Assembly (NCBI GenBank): GCA_030609865.1
Contig: JAUWSZ010000271.1
Span: forward strand, 1-5,064
From: a bacterium
GTDB taxonomy: Bacteria; Desulfobacterota; DSWW01
DNA: 5,064 nucleotides
Direction of reading: 5' to 3'
The first letter of the stretch is position 1; every line of letters starts with the position of its first letter. Made by a program: the position numbers and the translations under genes. Below, piece after piece: positions 4,504 through 5,064 of the stretch. Under the pieces are notes generated by a model. It had not been told where the DNA came from. It did not search any database and was given only the letters and a program-made list of their open reading frames with translations.

Positions 4504-5064
4504 ATGGCACAGGCTGTACCTGAAGTTGCGGAAGTGTTGTCGCCTCAGGAAGAGCGAATCAGGAAGGGACTGGGCATCGGGCTGGTCAGCGAAGAGGCGC
4601 AGCAGAAGAGGGCCAGGATTCACCGGATGCTTCAAGGCTTCCGGGACAGGCCGATCCGGATCAACGTGGAAAGGGCCCGGCTCCTCACCGAATCCTTCAA
4701 GGAGACCGAAGGGCAGCCCCTGGTGCTCAGGTGGGGCAAGGCGATCGCCTACATTCTGGCAAACGTTTCGATCCACATCGATGAGAACGAACTCGTCGTG
4801 GGCAGTGCAGGCCCGCCGGGCCGGTACGCGGTCTTCTTTCCGGAACTGGAGGAGCTGTTCTTCTCCCAAGAAGTGCATCCCACCGAGCCGGGCGACTCCC
4901 TGCTCCTGACCGAGGAGGACGTGGGGGTCATCAACGACGTGCTGAGGCCCTACTGGGAGGGGAGGCAGTACCACACAGCCTTCCTGAACGCCCTGCCCGA
5001 GGACACCCGCAGCATCGTTGAGCGGTACTTCATCATCACCCCCACGGCCACGGCCCGTTCCTGC
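4504..5064 (+). CDS. Glycyl-radical enzyme, pyruvate-formate-lyase superfamily, N-terminal part (truncated by window end)
   Basis: The visible 187 residues are the N-terminus of a protein that should be about 800 residues. The family signature is plain: RIHRMLQGF (38-46), then VERARLLTESFKETEGQP (55-72), K79-AIAYILANVSIHIDENELVVGS. GRYAVFFPELEELF and YWEGRQYHTAFLNALPEDTR follow, matching the order in glycerol dehydratase-, arylacetate decarboxylase- and benzylsuccinate synthase-like members. The active-site Cys and the C-terminal glycyl-radical Gly lie beyond 5064, so the reaction cannot be assigned. Candidates include C-S, C-O, C-N lyases, decarboxylases and fumarate-adding enzymes. A segment of about 35 residues precedes the first family motif, and R76-W77-G78-K79 stands where many relatives have RRAK. 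The start is ATG at 4504 with GGGGAGG (4491-4497) 6 nt upstream. Such enzymes need a radical-SAM activase, expected just to the right. Confidence 0.88.
   Translation, partial: MAQAVPEVAEVLSPQEERIRKGLGIGLVSEEAQQKRARIHRMLQGFRDRPIRINVERARLLTESFKETEGQPLVLRWGKAIAYILANVSIHIDENELVVGSAGPPGRYAVFFPELEELFFSQEVHPTEPGDSLLLTEEDVGVINDVLRPYWEGRQYHTAFLNALPEDTRSIVERYFIITPTATARSC

Overview
The window reads as part of a bacterial chromosome, moderately high in GC, carrying five protein genes. The best guess for the host is an anaerobe, plausibly of the Desulfobacterota (sulfate-reducing or syntrophic lineages). The main reason is the start of a glycyl-radical enzyme at the right edge, since such enzymes are destroyed by oxygen. 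Beside it are a TetR regulator and a thiamine-diphosphate lyase, and the intergenic DNA is rich in degenerate 6-7 nt repeats. The taxonomic call is inference, because no marker gene is present.

Left part (1-1354): a strong intrinsic terminator (14-63) closes a gene lying left of the window. About 270 bases without a convincing gene follow, then a sigma70-like promoter in an AT-rich patch. These lead into a SurE-family 5'/3'-nucleotidase (422-1318, + strand) that, unlike classical cytoplasmic SurE, carries an N-terminal signal peptide.

Middle part (1355-3674, - strand): a small VOC/glyoxalase-fold protein (1355-1729) and a 564-residue thiamine-diphosphate enzyme (1980-3674). The latter looks most like the ILVBL/HACL2 (2-hydroxyacyl-CoA lyase 2) branch of the acetolactate-synthase superfamily. 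The 250 bases between them are a mosaic of short tandem blocks with 6- and 7-nt periods. The last block runs into the lyase stop codon.

Right part (3675-5064): a 105-base divergent intergenic region holds two face-to-face promoters and a cluster of TGACA repeats ending in a palindrome. This is a likely operator for the TetR-family regulator (3780-4442, + strand). Sixty-one bases after the regulator, with no visible terminator, starts a glycyl-radical enzyme of the pyruvate-formate-lyase superfamily (4504 to beyond 5064, truncated by the window edge).

Working model (inference): the TetR protein senses a substrate or CoA ester, and controls both itself plus the glycyl-radical enzyme on one side and the thiamine-diphosphate lyase on the other. 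That would make a small catabolic module for anaerobic C-C or C-X bond cleavage. The substrate cannot be told from this window. The SurE and VOC genes show no clear functional link to the module.
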